DNA from: Hyphomonadaceae bacterium UBA1849
GTDB taxonomy: Bacteria; Pseudomonadota; Alphaproteobacteria; Caulobacterales; Hyphomonadaceae
Direction: 5' to 3'
NCBI GenBank assembly: GCA_002338565.1
Contig: DDIN01000004.1
Location: 1 to 64,000 of the forward strand
DNA length: 64,000 bases
Part shown: piece by piece, positions 16,396 to 26,137 of the stretch
Layout of the letters: each line of letters begins with the position of its first letter
Position numbering within the stretch: position 1 is the first letter of the stretch
Translations under genes and position numbers: made by a program
The notes under the pieces: model-generated
The model's database searches: none
Seen by the model: only the letters and a program-made list of their open reading frames with translations
What the model was told of the DNA's origin: nothing

Positions 16396-18936
16396 ATGCG
16401 TTTTGGGAAGAAAATTTTGTTGGCGGCATCAGCTATGACGCTCGCCGCGTCCGGTATTGGCGTCGCCCACGCTACCAAGCCAAATCATTTTGTCGGGACA
16501 AATGGAGATGATACGTTTCCGGGATATCTAGTGAATGGGCATGCATACTGGGGTAATGATGGTTACGATCAGATCAACTATGAGGGCTATGCTTATAATT
16601 ACATTTTCTTAGACGGCGGAAACGGATTTCTACACGTCTACAAATCTGACGGTCAAATGGATTTGGTGCAGTATTTTGAAGGAATGTGGTTTGAAGATGA
16701 GCAGTCTTGGAGATCGGTTGACGATCTGATCGCAAACGGAGGAAGCCTGGACCATGTGGAAGTCGTTGGCTCGACCAGTGTGGATCAGTTCTCTGGCTCC
16801 AACACCGGTCAGTCCATTTATTATGGCGGCCCTTCAGATGACCAAGTCGATTACCAAGGCGCGTCGACAGATTATGTTTTCGAGGAACATCCCAGTGGTT
16901 TGATCAAAGTCACCAAGCCAAATGGCGGCTATGATATGTTCGATTCCATTGAGAGCGTATGGTTCCAAGGGGACCAGTATTGGAGCTGGACCGCTGATCT
17001 GATCACCACGGGCAACCCTTCAACCCATGCTGAGGAATATGGCACGAGCGGGCAGGACGTGTTTCAGGGATCGCTTACGGGCCAGACTATTTTCTATGGT
17101 TATGATGAGTATGACCAAATCGATTATCCGGGCGGTCAGTCGGATTACACCTTCGAGTTACAGGCAAGCGGTCAGGTCTTTGTCACCAAGGCGAGCGGTG
17201 AGTACGACATTCTGGATTCCATTGAAGGCATATGGTTCCAGGGCGAAGGCGTCTGGAAGTCAATTGAAGAATTAACTACGGGGTCTGGCGGCGGGACACC
17301 GACGCACACCGAAGTGCATGGCACATCTGGCGAAGATGTGTTCTCCGGGCTGCTCACAGGTCAAACAGCTTATTTTGGTTATGATTCCTACGACCAGATC
17401 GATTACGAAGGCTACACATCTGACTATGTGTTCGAAGAACAAACTGACGGTACGGTCACAGTAACAAAACCAAACTACGAGTATGACATCATGGATTCCA
17501 TTGAAGGTATCTGGTTCCAGGATGAGCAGGTTTGGAGCTCTGTCGCTGATCTGCTGTCTGGTGGCTCTCAGCCACCGTCTCATGTGGAAGAGTTCGGCAC
17601 CTCAGGCGAAGATACGTTCCAAGGCCAATCCACCGGCCAGTACGCTTATTATGGATACGATGCGTATGATCAGGTTGATTACCCCGGTTACAGCTCAGAA
17701 TATACGTTCGAGCTTCAATCCGGCGGTGAGGTGTTTGTCTATAAACTAAGCGGTGAGTACGACATTTTGGACTCCATTGAGGGCATTTGGTTCCAAGGCG
17801 AAGAAGTCTGGAGTTCAATGGATGATCTTGTGTCTGGCGGCGGTGGTGGTTCCGGAGGGACGGGGCAACTCGAACATTTCGGTGTTCCGGTTACGCTGGT
17901 CGGTGCCAACATGGCTTGGTCGGAATCCAGTCGCTATTCTATCGAGATTGGGACGCCGACAATCAATCTCAGCGGGATACAACAGCGTTTAGGTGAGGTT
18001 GAATCTGCAGGGGGTAATTCTATTCGAATTTGGCTCCATACGACCGGGCATAACACGCCGAACATTCAAACCAATGGCGTTGTTACAAGCCTGAGCGATC
18101 AGGTAAGTGATCAGGTGGTCATTGACCAGTTGGAGACCATCCTTGATGAGGCTTGGGCGCGCGGAATTCTTGTCACCTTCAGCCTCTTCTCGTTCGATAT
18201 GCTGTGCGACGAATATGGTGATGATTGGGGGTATCAGGGCGTCTGGCAAATGGAGAGCCACCGCACCATGCTGGTAAGCGAGTATCAGTCCTATATCGAT
18301 AACGCGCTTATCCCTATGGTTCAGGGTGTCAAAGATCACCCGGCAATGTTTGCATGGGAGGTGTTCAACGAGCCTGAAGGAATGATTTCTTCTCCTGGAG
18401 TTCAAAACGGTATTGAAGAAAGCACATGGTGTCCGGCCACATATCCGCTGTCTCTCAATGCGGCACAGCTGTTTGTGAACCGGGTGGCCGCCGCTATTCA
18501 TGCAGCAGACCCGAATGTTAAGGTCACTTCGTCAACTCACACCGATTTTTATAATCATTTTTCCAACGCGACGCTGACATCTTTGAATGGGTCTGATCCA
18601 GCAGGAACGCTCGATTTTTATGAGCTGCACTTCTACGATAATGGCTACAGCAATCCGCCATATGCTACTTCGGCAAGTGTCTATAATGCCGACAGGCCGA
18701 TTATCATTGGTGAGTACTACGTGCACGAAGTTCCGAGCAATCCAGGGAGCGTAGCATCTCTTTCTGTGATTTTGGATCAAGGATATGCGGGAGCGTGGCC
18801 GTGGTCGCTCGCGACCAATAATGTCGGAGATATTCAAAACGCGATTTCACATGTGTCGCCCGAACGCAGAAGTTTAGATCAACCGGCTGTGGAGGCATGC
18901 ATCGCAAACCAACCGAGTTCCTGCTACAATCAATAA
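16396..18936 (+). CDS. Secreted glycoside hydrolase (GH5/clan A-like) with five RTX-like repeats
   Basis: 846 residues. A signal peptide (ending GVAHA) is followed by five repeats of about 92 residues (residues 31-490), each with GTSGxDxFxG, a tyrosine-rich YDQIDYxG segment and the closing DSIEGIWFQGE. The C-terminal domain (about 500-846) is a TIM-barrel hydrolase: GGNSIRIWLH, WEVFNEPEG with acid/base Glu659, and IIIGEYY with nucleophile Glu773, as in GH5-type mannanases and cellulases. The repeats resemble RTX calcium-binding modules. Substrate unknown; nearby glycan genes suggest an extracellular or self-made polysaccharide. A good terminator follows. Confidence 0.8.
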   Translation: MRFGKKILLAASAMTLAASGIGVAHATKPNHFVGTNGDDTFPGYLVNGHAYWGNDGYDQINYEGYAYNYIFLDGGNGFLHVYKSDGQMDLVQYFEGMWFEDEQSWRSVDDLIANGGSLDHVEVVGSTSVDQFSGSNTGQSIYYGGPSDDQVDYQGASTDYVFEEHPSGLIKVTKPNGGYDMFDSIESVWFQGDQYWSWTADLITTGNPSTHAEEYGTSGQDVFQGSLTGQTIFYGYDEYDQIDYPGGQSDYTFELQASGQVFVTKASGEYDILDSIEGIWFQGEGVWKSIEELTTGSGGGTPTHTEVHGTSGEDVFSGLLTGQTAYFGYDSYDQIDYEGYTSDYVFEEQTDGTVTVTKPNYEYDIMDSIEGIWFQDEQVWSSVADLLSGGSQPPSHVEEFGTSGEDTFQGQSTGQYAYYGYDAYDQVDYPGYSSEYTFELQSGGEVFVYKLSGEYDILDSIEGIWFQGEEVWSSMDDLVSGGGGGSGGTGQLEHFGVPVTLVGANMAWSESSRYSIEIGTPTINLSGIQQRLGEVESAGGNSIRIWLHTTGHNTPNIQTNGVVTSLSDQVSDQVVIDQLETILDEAWARGILVTFSLFSFDMLCDEYGDDWGYQGVWQMESHRTMLVSEYQSYIDNALIPMVQGVKDHPAMFAWEVFNEPEGMISSPGVQNGIEESTWCPATYPLSLNAAQLFVNRVAAAIHAADPNVKVTSSTHTDFYNHFSNATLTSLNGSDPAGTLDFYELHFYDNGYSNPPYATSASVYNADRPIIIGEYYVHEVPSNPGSVASLSVILDQGYAGAWPWSLATNNVGDIQNAISHVSPERRSLDQPAVEACIANQPSSCYNQ
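16486..17855 (+). repeat. Five tandem coding repeats of about 276 bases
   Basis: Units begin near 16486, 16756, 17026, 17302 and 17578. Units 3-5 are closest in sequence, each starting with His-x-Glu followed by GTSG and ending IEGIWFQ; units 1 and 2 are more diverged. The even spacing indicates in-frame tandem duplication. Confidence 0.8.
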
Positions 18937-18975
18937 CTCGAGTTTTTGGTATCTCAGAAACTAACTCTAGCTGCG

Positions 18976-19003
18976 AAAGCCCGCCAAATTGGCGGGCTTT
19001 TTT
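18976..19003 (+). terminator. Rho-independent terminator after the GH5-like gene
   Basis: AAGCCCGCC and GGCGGGCTT form a stem with a short AT loop, followed by a run of T. Confidence 0.88.
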
Positions 19004-19080
19004 GCTGTAAGTGGCGCAATTATTGCTCTTGATTATTCCAGTGTTTCAACCTTGGGCGGTTCACAAACGAGAGCGTGGAA

Positions 19081-20190
19081 ATGCAATTAAATTGTGCGTT
19101 TGAATATATCTCTATGCGAAGACAGTTCGCTGTAGATTGGCTAATTCGTGCCCAAGATGCGACGCCTGATGGCGGGTTCAGCTATGGCTATTATTTTCGC
19201 GGCGTTCCCTTCACGAGAATGAAGTTTGGCTGGCGCGAGAGTTATATCGAAACAACAGGTTATATCGCAGAGGCTTTTTTTGATCTTGCGGCGCGCAGGC
19301 AAGATGAATCCTATGGAGAACGCGCGCTGCGTGCAGCCAACTGGCTTCTAACAAGACAAAATGAGGACGGTTCATTTTCAAATGATCGGTATACCCAAAA
19401 TGAGGGTATCGTATTTGATACTGGTCAGGTTTTGTTTGGATTGGTTGCTGCCTTCAAACACACTGACGAAGAAGAATACTTGACTGCTGCGCGCCGCGCA
19501 GCTGACTGGCTTGTCCAAAAACTTGATCCAGATGGTGCATGGCGCAGAAATACGCATAATTCATGTGTCCATACCTATAACACCAGAACCGCCTGGGCCG
19601 TGCTTGAGCTAAGCCGGGTCTATCCAAACTCATATTACGAACTCGCGGCTCGTAAAAATTTGGATTGGGCTCTTACGCAGTTGAACGGCACTGACTTATT
19701 TGAAAACTGCGGATTTACGCCCGGGGACACAGCGTTCACTCATACAATCGCTTATGCAATCAGGGGATTACTCGAAGGCGGTTTGATCCTGGGCGATCAA
19801 AATTTTCTAGGCGCTGCGCAGCGCGCTGCGCACCGGGTAGCTGAATATCTGAGGAAAGACGGTTTTCTTCCCGGTGATATCAACGAAAACGGTGGGGCGA
19901 ATACGCGCTACGCCTGCTTAACCGGAAACTGCCAGATGGCTATCATCTGGTACAAGCTGTTTGAAGAAACCGGCGATAGGTTTTGGCTCGAATGTGCCGA
20001 TGCTGCACTCTCTTTTGCTTCGCATCACCAGAATACCGGGTCGAAGAACCAAGGGGTTCGCGGCGCACTGGCGGGATCTTATCCTTTCTGGGGTAAGTAT
20101 ACGCCTTTGGCATATCCGAATTGGGCTACAAAATTTTTGCTCGAAGCCCTGCTCCAAAAGGAAGCGCTGATTTTGAGGGAGCAAAACTGA
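19081..20190 (+). CDS. Alpha/alpha-toroid carbohydrate-active protein, function unclear
   Basis: 369 residues from the ATG at 19081, which has GAGAG seven bases upstream; a GTG at 19075 is less likely. The chain is built of helical repeats (FAVDWLIRAQDATPDGGF, ANWLLTRQNEDGSF, ADWLVQKLDPDGAW), the pattern of alpha/alpha barrels shared by polysaccharide lyases, unsaturated-glycan hydrolases, epimerases and terpenoid cyclases. No signal peptide. Its TGA overlaps the ATG of the WecG-type transferase (TGATG), so a role in processing or building a surface glycan is likely. Confidence 0.65.
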   Translation: MQLNCAFEYISMRRQFAVDWLIRAQDATPDGGFSYGYYFRGVPFTRMKFGWRESYIETTGYIAEAFFDLAARRQDESYGERALRAANWLLTRQNEDGSFSNDRYTQNEGIVFDTGQVLFGLVAAFKHTDEEEYLTAARRAADWLVQKLDPDGAWRRNTHNSCVHTYNTRTAWAVLELSRVYPNSYYELAARKNLDWALTQLNGTDLFENCGFTPGDTAFTHTIAYAIRGLLEGGLILGDQNFLGAAQRAAHRVAEYLRKDGFLPGDINENGGANTRYACLTGNCQMAIIWYKLFEETGDRFWLECADAALSFASHHQNTGSKNQGVRGALAGSYPFWGKYTPLAYPNWATKFLLEALLQKEALILREQN

Positions 20191-20945
20191 TGAGATTTCC
20201 TCGTTCTGAAATCTTAGGATGCGAGTTCGATGCCGTGACGCAGCGACAAGTTCTGGACTGGTCGAGAGAAGCTCTCGCGGGGCGTTGCAGCGGATGGCTT
20301 TCTTCTGTCAACACCGCGATCTTGGTTGAGATGAAACCGGGGTCTTTTTTGAAGGAGTTTACGCAGCACTCAGCGCTTACTTTGGCGGACGGGCAACCCA
20401 TTGTCTGGCTGTCTCGTTTACTCGGGCGGCCCTTGCCTGAGCGCGTGACTGGCGTCGATCTGGTTGAGAGCCTGTCACGCCTCGCAAGAGATCAGGGAAA
20501 GTCCGTTTATCTCCTCGGGGCGAAGGACGAGATTGTTTCAAAATCTGCAGAATATTTATCGGCAAAGATCGAAGGCCTGAACATAGCTGGCGCGAGGAAC
20601 GGATATTTCTCCGATAGCGAAGCTGAAACTGTGGCACGAGAAATCCGCCGGTCAGGTGCAGACATCATATTTGTTGGGATGGGCGCGCCGCGCCAGGAAC
20701 TGTTTTTATCCAAGTATTGGGATACTTTGGGCGTTCGTATTGCGGTTCCTGTAGGCGGAAGCTTCGATGTGCTGTCAGGGCTTCGCAAACGTGCGCCGCA
20801 ATGGATGCAAGTGAGCGGTCTTGAGTGGTTTTATCGAATGATTCAAGAGCCTCGCAGGCTTGTGAAAAGATACGCCGTTACCAATACGGTATTTACTGTG
20901 CGCGCTGTAACAGAGTTAGTTGCCCACCGGTTTAGGCGGGCATAA
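20190..20945 (+). CDS. WecG/TagA/CpsF-family glycosyltransferase
   Basis: 251 residues from the ATG at 20190, coupled to the preceding stop. Family motifs are plain: VNTAILVEM, LADGQPIVWLSRLLG, ERVTGVDLVESL, YLLGAKDE, GMGAPRQELFL and VGGSFDVLSG. These enzymes transfer N-acetylmannosaminuronic acid, ManNAc or related sugars to undecaprenyl-linked intermediates at the inner membrane. The 2-epimerase gene that converges on it could provide the ManNAc donor. The last 14 bases overlap that gene. Confidence 0.88.
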   Translation: MRFPRSEILGCEFDAVTQRQVLDWSREALAGRCSGWLSSVNTAILVEMKPGSFLKEFTQHSALTLADGQPIVWLSRLLGRPLPERVTGVDLVESLSRLARDQGKSVYLLGAKDEIVSKSAEYLSAKIEGLNIAGARNGYFSDSEAETVAREIRRSGADIIFVGMGAPRQELFLSKYWDTLGVRIAVPVGGSFDVLSGLRKRAPQWMQVSGLEWFYRMIQEPRRLVKRYAVTNTVFTVRAVTELVAHRFRRA

Positions 20946-22086
20946 GCGCCGTCAGCCGGCGCGCTAATTCTTTCACAATTATCTTTGAAGCCGTACCGTC
21001 GCCGTACGGGTTTTTGATTTCAGACATTGAACGATGTGCAGCTGGATTGCTGAGTAAACGTTCTGCGTTCCGCACGATGTTATCAGTATTTGTTCCCACC
21101 AATCGAACTGTACCGGCCTCCGCCGCCTCGGGACGCTCAGTTGTATCGCGCGTGACCAGAACCGGAACGCCTAGCGAAGGGGCTTCTTCTTGGATGCCGC
21201 CTGAATCGGAGATGACCAGGTATGCTCTGGACATCACTCTGACGAATGACAGGTAGTTTAACGGCTCGGTTAGATGAACATTAGGGAGCGCGCTTAACTT
21301 CGCGTCCACGGTAGTTCTAACTTTCGGGTTCATGTGAACGGGAAAGACGATCTCAACGTCATCGCGGTTAGAAATGTTCCTGACGGCATCGCAGATATTC
21401 TCCAGCCCGGCTCCAAGATTTTCTCGCCGGTGGGATGTTACCAGAACTAACTTTTTTGCTGGATCAAGCCGGGGAAGAATTGCGTCTGCATGCATTTGAA
21501 GATCAGGCGAGTTATCGAGACGTTCTGCCGTTAGAAGGAGAGCGTCGATCACGGTGTTTCCTGTAACGATGATGTCGCTTGAGCGCGCGCCTTCATCCAA
21601 GAGATTTTGACGCGCTGATGAGGTCGGCGCGAAGTACAGGTCAGCAGTGAGGTCTGCAACTCTGCGGTTAATCTCTTCCGGCCATGGCGAGTGCTTATCG
21701 TAAGTACGCAAACCCGCCTCGACGTGCGCTAACGGGATTTGATTGAAATACGCCGCAAGAGATCCAGCGAGGGTCGTGGCCGTGTCTCCGTGCACGAGGA
21801 TCACGTCAGGCTTCACGCGTTCAATGACGCTCTGAAAATCAGCAAGCATGGTTGCTACTAGGTTTGAGACCGAACGGTTACCTCGCATCGCATTCAGTTC
21901 AATGTCAGCGGCGAGGTCGAAGTCAGACAGTGCTTGATTGAGCATGTCTGTGTGCTGGCCGGATGAGCACAAAATGACTTCGAAGCTTGGTTGAAGTTTT
22001 AGCTCACGAACCAATGGTGCCATTTTGATCGCTTCAGGCCTTGTTCCGATGAAGACGAGGGCTGTTTTTTGGAATGATACAGGCAT
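20932..22086 (-). CDS. wecB: UDP-N-acetylglucosamine 2-epimerase (non-hydrolysing)
   Basis: 384 residues from the ATG at 22086. The start FIGTRPEAIKMAPLV, the motif VHGDTATTLAGSLAAYF, the HVEAGLRT segment, and SDSGGIQEEAPSLGVPVLV are diagnostic of WecB. It interconverts UDP-GlcNAc and UDP-ManNAc for surface polysaccharide. It converges with the WecG-type gene, overlapping by 14 bases. WecB and WecG together suggest a ManNAc-containing glycan encoded from the mobile region. Confidence 0.92.
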   Translation of the reverse strand: MPVSFQKTALVFIGTRPEAIKMAPLVRELKLQPSFEVILCSSGQHTDMLNQALSDFDLAADIELNAMRGNRSVSNLVATMLADFQSVIERVKPDVILVHGDTATTLAGSLAAYFNQIPLAHVEAGLRTYDKHSPWPEEINRRVADLTADLYFAPTSSARQNLLDEGARSSDIIVTGNTVIDALLLTAERLDNSPDLQMHADAILPRLDPAKKLVLVTSHRRENLGAGLENICDAVRNISNRDDVEIVFPVHMNPKVRTTVDAKLSALPNVHLTEPLNYLSFVRVMSRAYLVISDSGGIQEEAPSLGVPVLVTRDTTERPEAAEAGTVRLVGTNTDNIVRNAERLLSNPAAHRSMSEIKNPYGDGTASKIIVKELARRLTALMPA

Positions 22087-22535
22087 CTTGAATTCAACTG
22101 CACCTTGTTGGGACACTGTGCAGTGTTGCATTCAAGATATGTTCCAACTGATCACGCGATGTTTGGCGAATTGATTACCAAAGCTGTGATATGACTGGCA
22201 TCATTAGCAACGAGAAAGGCGCAAGAATCGTAATGGCCGTTCGGACGAAACGTTGGAACAGCACAGTTTAAGTCCCGAATACCTTGATTATGCTTCGATC
22301 ATTGTCTGGGATATTCTAAACTCGACGGTGCGAACCGGATATCGGATTGTGCGCCAAAATGAAGACTTGTGAAATTTTACCTATCGGAGCAAAATCCGTC
22401 TGCGAGGTCATTCAATTCAAAATTGAGTGTGCTCTGGCCGAAAAATAATATATAATAAACAAAGAACTATCGGGTTAACCAAGCGTTATCGCGAATGTGA
22501 GACAGAAGTTTAGAATCGCTTGCTTTGAAAATACA
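22087..22535. other. 449-base divergent promoter region between wecB and the AAA+ gene
   Basis: No gene is supported. The sequence becomes AT-rich toward 22440-22470 and must hold the promoters of both divergent transcription units. No clear operator was recognised. Confidence 0.5.
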
Positions 22536-23531
22536 ATGACGAATACGAAACAGATACTTGCAATGTTGAAGAGCCAGGCGGAAGGCGATACGGATCGCTT
22601 TTACTCCATTGCGCTTCAAATTGCAGCGTCGGAAGCGCGAAAGGGGCACCGTGCTACCGCCACAGAAATTCGTGAAGCAGTCGATGGGGTGCGGTCCAAG
22701 AACTCCCGCGGCGCAAGCGTCCCAATTTCGTTTGCGCAACCCAGAGGTGAACTTGAAAGCTTGCTCGATCTTCAAGAGCCCAAGCTAAAGCTCACGGACG
22801 TTGTCCTGCAGCCAACAGTAAGTGAGCGCTTAAAGGACTTGATCCGGGAACAGGTGAAACGAGACTGGCTCCGTGAGCACGGAAAGACACCGAACCGGCG
22901 GGTATTGTTTGTTGGCCCCCCCGGATCCGGTAAAACGATGACGGCTGAGGCATTGGCGGGTGAACTCAAGCTCCCGCTATATGTTATTCGTCTGGAATCT
23001 CTGATCACCCGGTATATGGGCGAAACCGCCGCGAAGCTTCGTTTGGTTTTTGATGAAACGTTAAAGCGGCGCGGCGTATATCTTTTTGATGAGTTCGATG
23101 CGATAGGCGGAACGCGAAAGGCGTCGAATGACGTGGCCGAGATGCGGCGCGTGCTGAATTCATTTCTTCAACTCATGGAAAAGCCGAACGCAACCGACAG
23201 CGTGTTGCTTGGCGCGACCAATCACCCAGAACTTCTCGATCAGGCGCTTCTAAGGCGCTTCGATCTGGTTTTGGAATTTGACTTACCTACAGATGAGCAA
23301 ATCAAAAAACTGATTCAGAAATATCTTCGCCCGTTAAAGTTTCCCCGGCTTAGATGGAAAGAAATTGTTGAGTGTGCACGAGGACTCAGTCAATCTGAGA
23401 TTGCGCGCGCTTCAGAAGATGCTGTAAAGACTGCAATTCTTGATGAGCGAAATACATTGAACTCGGAAGATGTATTGCGCAGGTTGAAGGACCGAGCGGA
23501 CATGAGGCGTGCGTTTGGTCAAATTAAGTAA
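22536..23531 (+). CDS. AAA+ ATPase paired with a subtilisin-like protease
   Basis: 331 residues from the ATG at 22536. The ATPase core has Walker A GPPGSGKT, Walker B VYLFDEFDAIGG, sensor LLGATNHPE and the arginine-finger region LLRRFD; the likeness is to classic FtsH/spastin-type AAA modules. The N-terminal 90 residues are helical and probably recognise substrate or partner. It lies 12 bases before the protease gene, so the two form an operon. Such ATPase/subtilase pairs recur in accessory DNA; an anti-phage or stress role is possible but unproven. Confidence 0.82.
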   Translation: MTNTKQILAMLKSQAEGDTDRFYSIALQIAASEARKGHRATATEIREAVDGVRSKNSRGASVPISFAQPRGELESLLDLQEPKLKLTDVVLQPTVSERLKDLIREQVKRDWLREHGKTPNRRVLFVGPPGSGKTMTAEALAGELKLPLYVIRLESLITRYMGETAAKLRLVFDETLKRRGVYLFDEFDAIGGTRKASNDVAEMRRVLNSFLQLMEKPNATDSVLLGATNHPELLDQALLRRFDLVLEFDLPTDEQIKKLIQKYLRPLKFPRLRWKEIVECARGLSQSEIARASEDAVKTAILDERNTLNSEDVLRRLKDRADMRRAFGQIK

Positions 23532-23543
23532 TTTGAACTGCAC

Positions 23544-26018
23544 ATGCCCGATTTTGACAAACCACACTTCAATATCAGTAACCGTGTAATCAGGCGCAGC
23601 TATCAAGCCCCCTCTCGCAATATGGGAGGAGGTTCGGCCCCTAGAGTACGTGCCGAACACGCAGCGAGATTGGATACAGAGTTCAATATAGCATTTGCTG
23701 GCGCTGACGAAGCTCGTCCTAGTGACCCGCGCCTAGAGGCACCCACTGGCGTATATCTGGAAGTAGAACTTCGAGGCTCTAAACGTCCGGATGATGTGTT
23801 ACAAAGAAAAAGTGACGGTATCATTCCGGGGGCGGCAAAACGATCTGAAGCGGGCGATTTAAGCGTTGCACTTTTCGTTCCCGATGACGCGCGACCGGTT
23901 CTCGAAGCAATATTGAACGAGTATCGAAGTGGACCTACCAACCGCAAAGGTGAACCGCCGAAAAAAGACAAAATCGAACCTATTGAATCTGTTCGACAAG
24001 CACGGCTTGAGACTTTTTGGACGGATGATCCCCGAGCGCTTCCACAGCAAGCCACTGATGCGATCTGGTGGGAAATATGGTGCTATAAGGATAAGCACAT
24101 CAAAGTTGCAGATGTGGCAGCTAAACTGGGTTGTAACATCGCCGATGACCATTATTGGTTGCAGTTTCCTGAATCAACAGTCATCCAGGTTTATACAGAT
24201 CGTGTCACTCTGGAATTGCTCCTGTTCGCGAGTGGAGGAATTGCCGAGCTCAGGAGAGGTAGTTCTTCACCGACCTTCTTTCTCGATATGGATGCTGAAG
24301 ACCAGCTCGAATGGTCTGAAGACCTCGCCGGGAGAATCCGATGGCCGTATGACGACGCACCCGCAGTTTGTATTTTAGATACAGGCGTGAACCGAGGCCA
24401 CATGCTAATCGAACCCGCTTTGTCCGCCGGCGATGTCTTGAGTGTGGACAATGCTTGGGGTGGTGATGATCACAACAGCCACGGCACAAAAATGGCCGGT
24501 GTATCTTTGTTGGGAGATTTGCTTCCTCATCTCGAGGGTAACAGCGTGATTGCGTTAACGCACCGCGCAGAGTCGGTTAAAATTCTTCCTCCCGGCGGTT
24601 TTCCTGCAAATAATCCGATGAGTTATGGATCAATAACTCAATCAGCTTTGTCGGTAGCAGAAATAAACAATCCCGAACGTCATCGCGTGTGTTGCCTCGC
24701 GGTCACCAATGAAGACGTTTCTGGTGCACGTGCTACGACTTGGAGTTCTGCAATTGATCAGGCTTGCGCCGGAGCAATGCCAGGTGACGACAAACAGGCT
24801 CCTAAGCGATTGTTTGTTATTTCGGCTGGTAACGCCCCTGAGCATATTGACCCCACACTCATTCTTGATGCTGCCGATCTTCCGATTGAAGACCCTGCGC
24901 AGTCTTGGAATGCTCTAACTGCAGGTGGCTACACCGACAAAACTGAAATCGATGAGCCGGGATACCAACATTGGGAACCTATGGCGGAGGCAGGAGATTT
25001 GAGTCCGTATAGCCGGACATCGATTTCTTGGACACAGGGTAGGTCACCCATAAAGCCTGAAGTTGTCTTCGAGGCGGGTAACCGGGCAATGAACCCATCA
25101 GGAAACGAGGCGCTCACATTTGACTCATTGTCATTAGTCACCACTGGCCACAACAGCGCTCAGCACCCTTTGGTGCCGTTTGGCGCAACGAGCGCAGCGG
25201 CTGCCCAAGCTGGGCGCCTGGCTGCACGATTGATGGCAGACCACCCGGACTTATGGCCGGAAACGATCAGAGCGCTGATTGTCCATAGTGCAGAATGGAC
25301 GCCCATCATGCTTGAAAAACTTGATAACGCCTCTGGATTACAGGCAAGATATCCAATCTTGCGGACCTATGGATATGGCGTACCCGATTATGGCCGAGCA
25401 AACGCTTCTGCAACAAATCACTTGGCGCTAGTCGCTCAGAATTACATTGTGCCGTTCATCACTGAGAATGGATCAAAGAAATTCGGCGATTGCCATCTCT
25501 ATCCGTTGCCGTGGCCGGTGGAGGTCCTTCAGGAATTGGGCGAGCAGGATGTGAAATTGAAGGTCACACTGTCGTACTTCATCGAGCCTAATCCTGGGCG
25601 CTTCGCGTCTATTGACGCTCAGCGGTACCAATCGTTCGGATTGAGGTTCGATTTAAAGCGCCGCACAGAGAGCGAGCAAAATTTCATAGAGCGCATCAAT
25701 GCGAAGGAACGAGACGATCCTCGTGGTGCTGGTCCTAGAAGCGACGGTGACAGCGGATGGAGGTTTGGGCCGAAAAGTATCTCAGCAGGCTCTCTTCATT
25801 GCGATGAATGGATGGGACCTGCGGCGCACCTAGCTGCAAGAGATATGATTTGCATCAAGCCTGTCACCGGCTGGTGGAAGGACTCGGCGAGGAACTGCAA
25901 CCGTAAAGTGCGATACGCTCTCGCGGTAACATTGAGTACACCAGATGCCGATGTCGATTTATATACGCCCATCAAAACGATCATCGAAAATCAGGTCGGT
26001 ATATCAATAGAGACCTAA
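23544..26018 (+). CDS. Subtilisin-like serine protease (S8), cytoplasmic
   Basis: 824 residues with no signal peptide. The S8 triad is visible: Asp279 (CILDTGVN), His313 (NSHGTKMAGV) and Ser550 (GATSAAAAQ). An N-terminal region of about 270 residues and a C-terminal region of about 200 residues frame the protease domain. The absence of a signal suggests an intracellular protease controlled by the AAA+ protein encoded just upstream, perhaps triggered on infection or damage. Two hairpins follow the stop codon. Confidence 0.85.
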   Translation: MPDFDKPHFNISNRVIRRSYQAPSRNMGGGSAPRVRAEHAARLDTEFNIAFAGADEARPSDPRLEAPTGVYLEVELRGSKRPDDVLQRKSDGIIPGAAKRSEAGDLSVALFVPDDARPVLEAILNEYRSGPTNRKGEPPKKDKIEPIESVRQARLETFWTDDPRALPQQATDAIWWEIWCYKDKHIKVADVAAKLGCNIADDHYWLQFPESTVIQVYTDRVTLELLLFASGGIAELRRGSSSPTFFLDMDAEDQLEWSEDLAGRIRWPYDDAPAVCILDTGVNRGHMLIEPALSAGDVLSVDNAWGGDDHNSHGTKMAGVSLLGDLLPHLEGNSVIALTHRAESVKILPPGGFPANNPMSYGSITQSALSVAEINNPERHRVCCLAVTNEDVSGARATTWSSAIDQACAGAMPGDDKQAPKRLFVISAGNAPEHIDPTLILDAADLPIEDPAQSWNALTAGGYTDKTEIDEPGYQHWEPMAEAGDLSPYSRTSISWTQGRSPIKPEVVFEAGNRAMNPSGNEALTFDSLSLVTTGHNSAQHPLVPFGATSAAAAQAGRLAARLMADHPDLWPETIRALIVHSAEWTPIMLEKLDNASGLQARYPILRTYGYGVPDYGRANASATNHLALVAQNYIVPFITENGSKKFGDCHLYPLPWPVEVLQELGEQDVKLKVTLSYFIEPNPGRFASIDAQRYQSFGLRFDLKRRTESEQNFIERINAKERDDPRGAGPRSDGDSGWRFGPKSISAGSLHCDEWMGPAAHLAARDMICIKPVTGWWKDSARNCNRKVRYALAVTLSTPDADVDLYTPIKTIIENQVGISIET

Positions 26019-26058
26019 TGCTTGCTTCAGCAGGCAAAAAGCAGGTGGGGATGCTAAC

Positions 26059-26137
26059 GGGGCGGGCGCAGCCACCGCCCCTTGCCGAGCAAGCGAAGCG
26101 CAGTGAGAAGATGAGGCTGTAAGACAGCCTCCATCTT
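26059..26137 (+). terminator. Two hairpins downstream of the protease gene
   Basis: GGGGCGG/CCGCCCC (26059-26081) and AAGATGAGGCTGT paired with ACAGCCTCCATCTT (26108-26137, one bulge) lie in the gap after the protease stop. A short T run (TTTTCTTT) follows about 13 bases later. They could terminate the operon or form a small structured RNA; the rest of the gap to 26301 shows nothing else. Confidence 0.45.
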
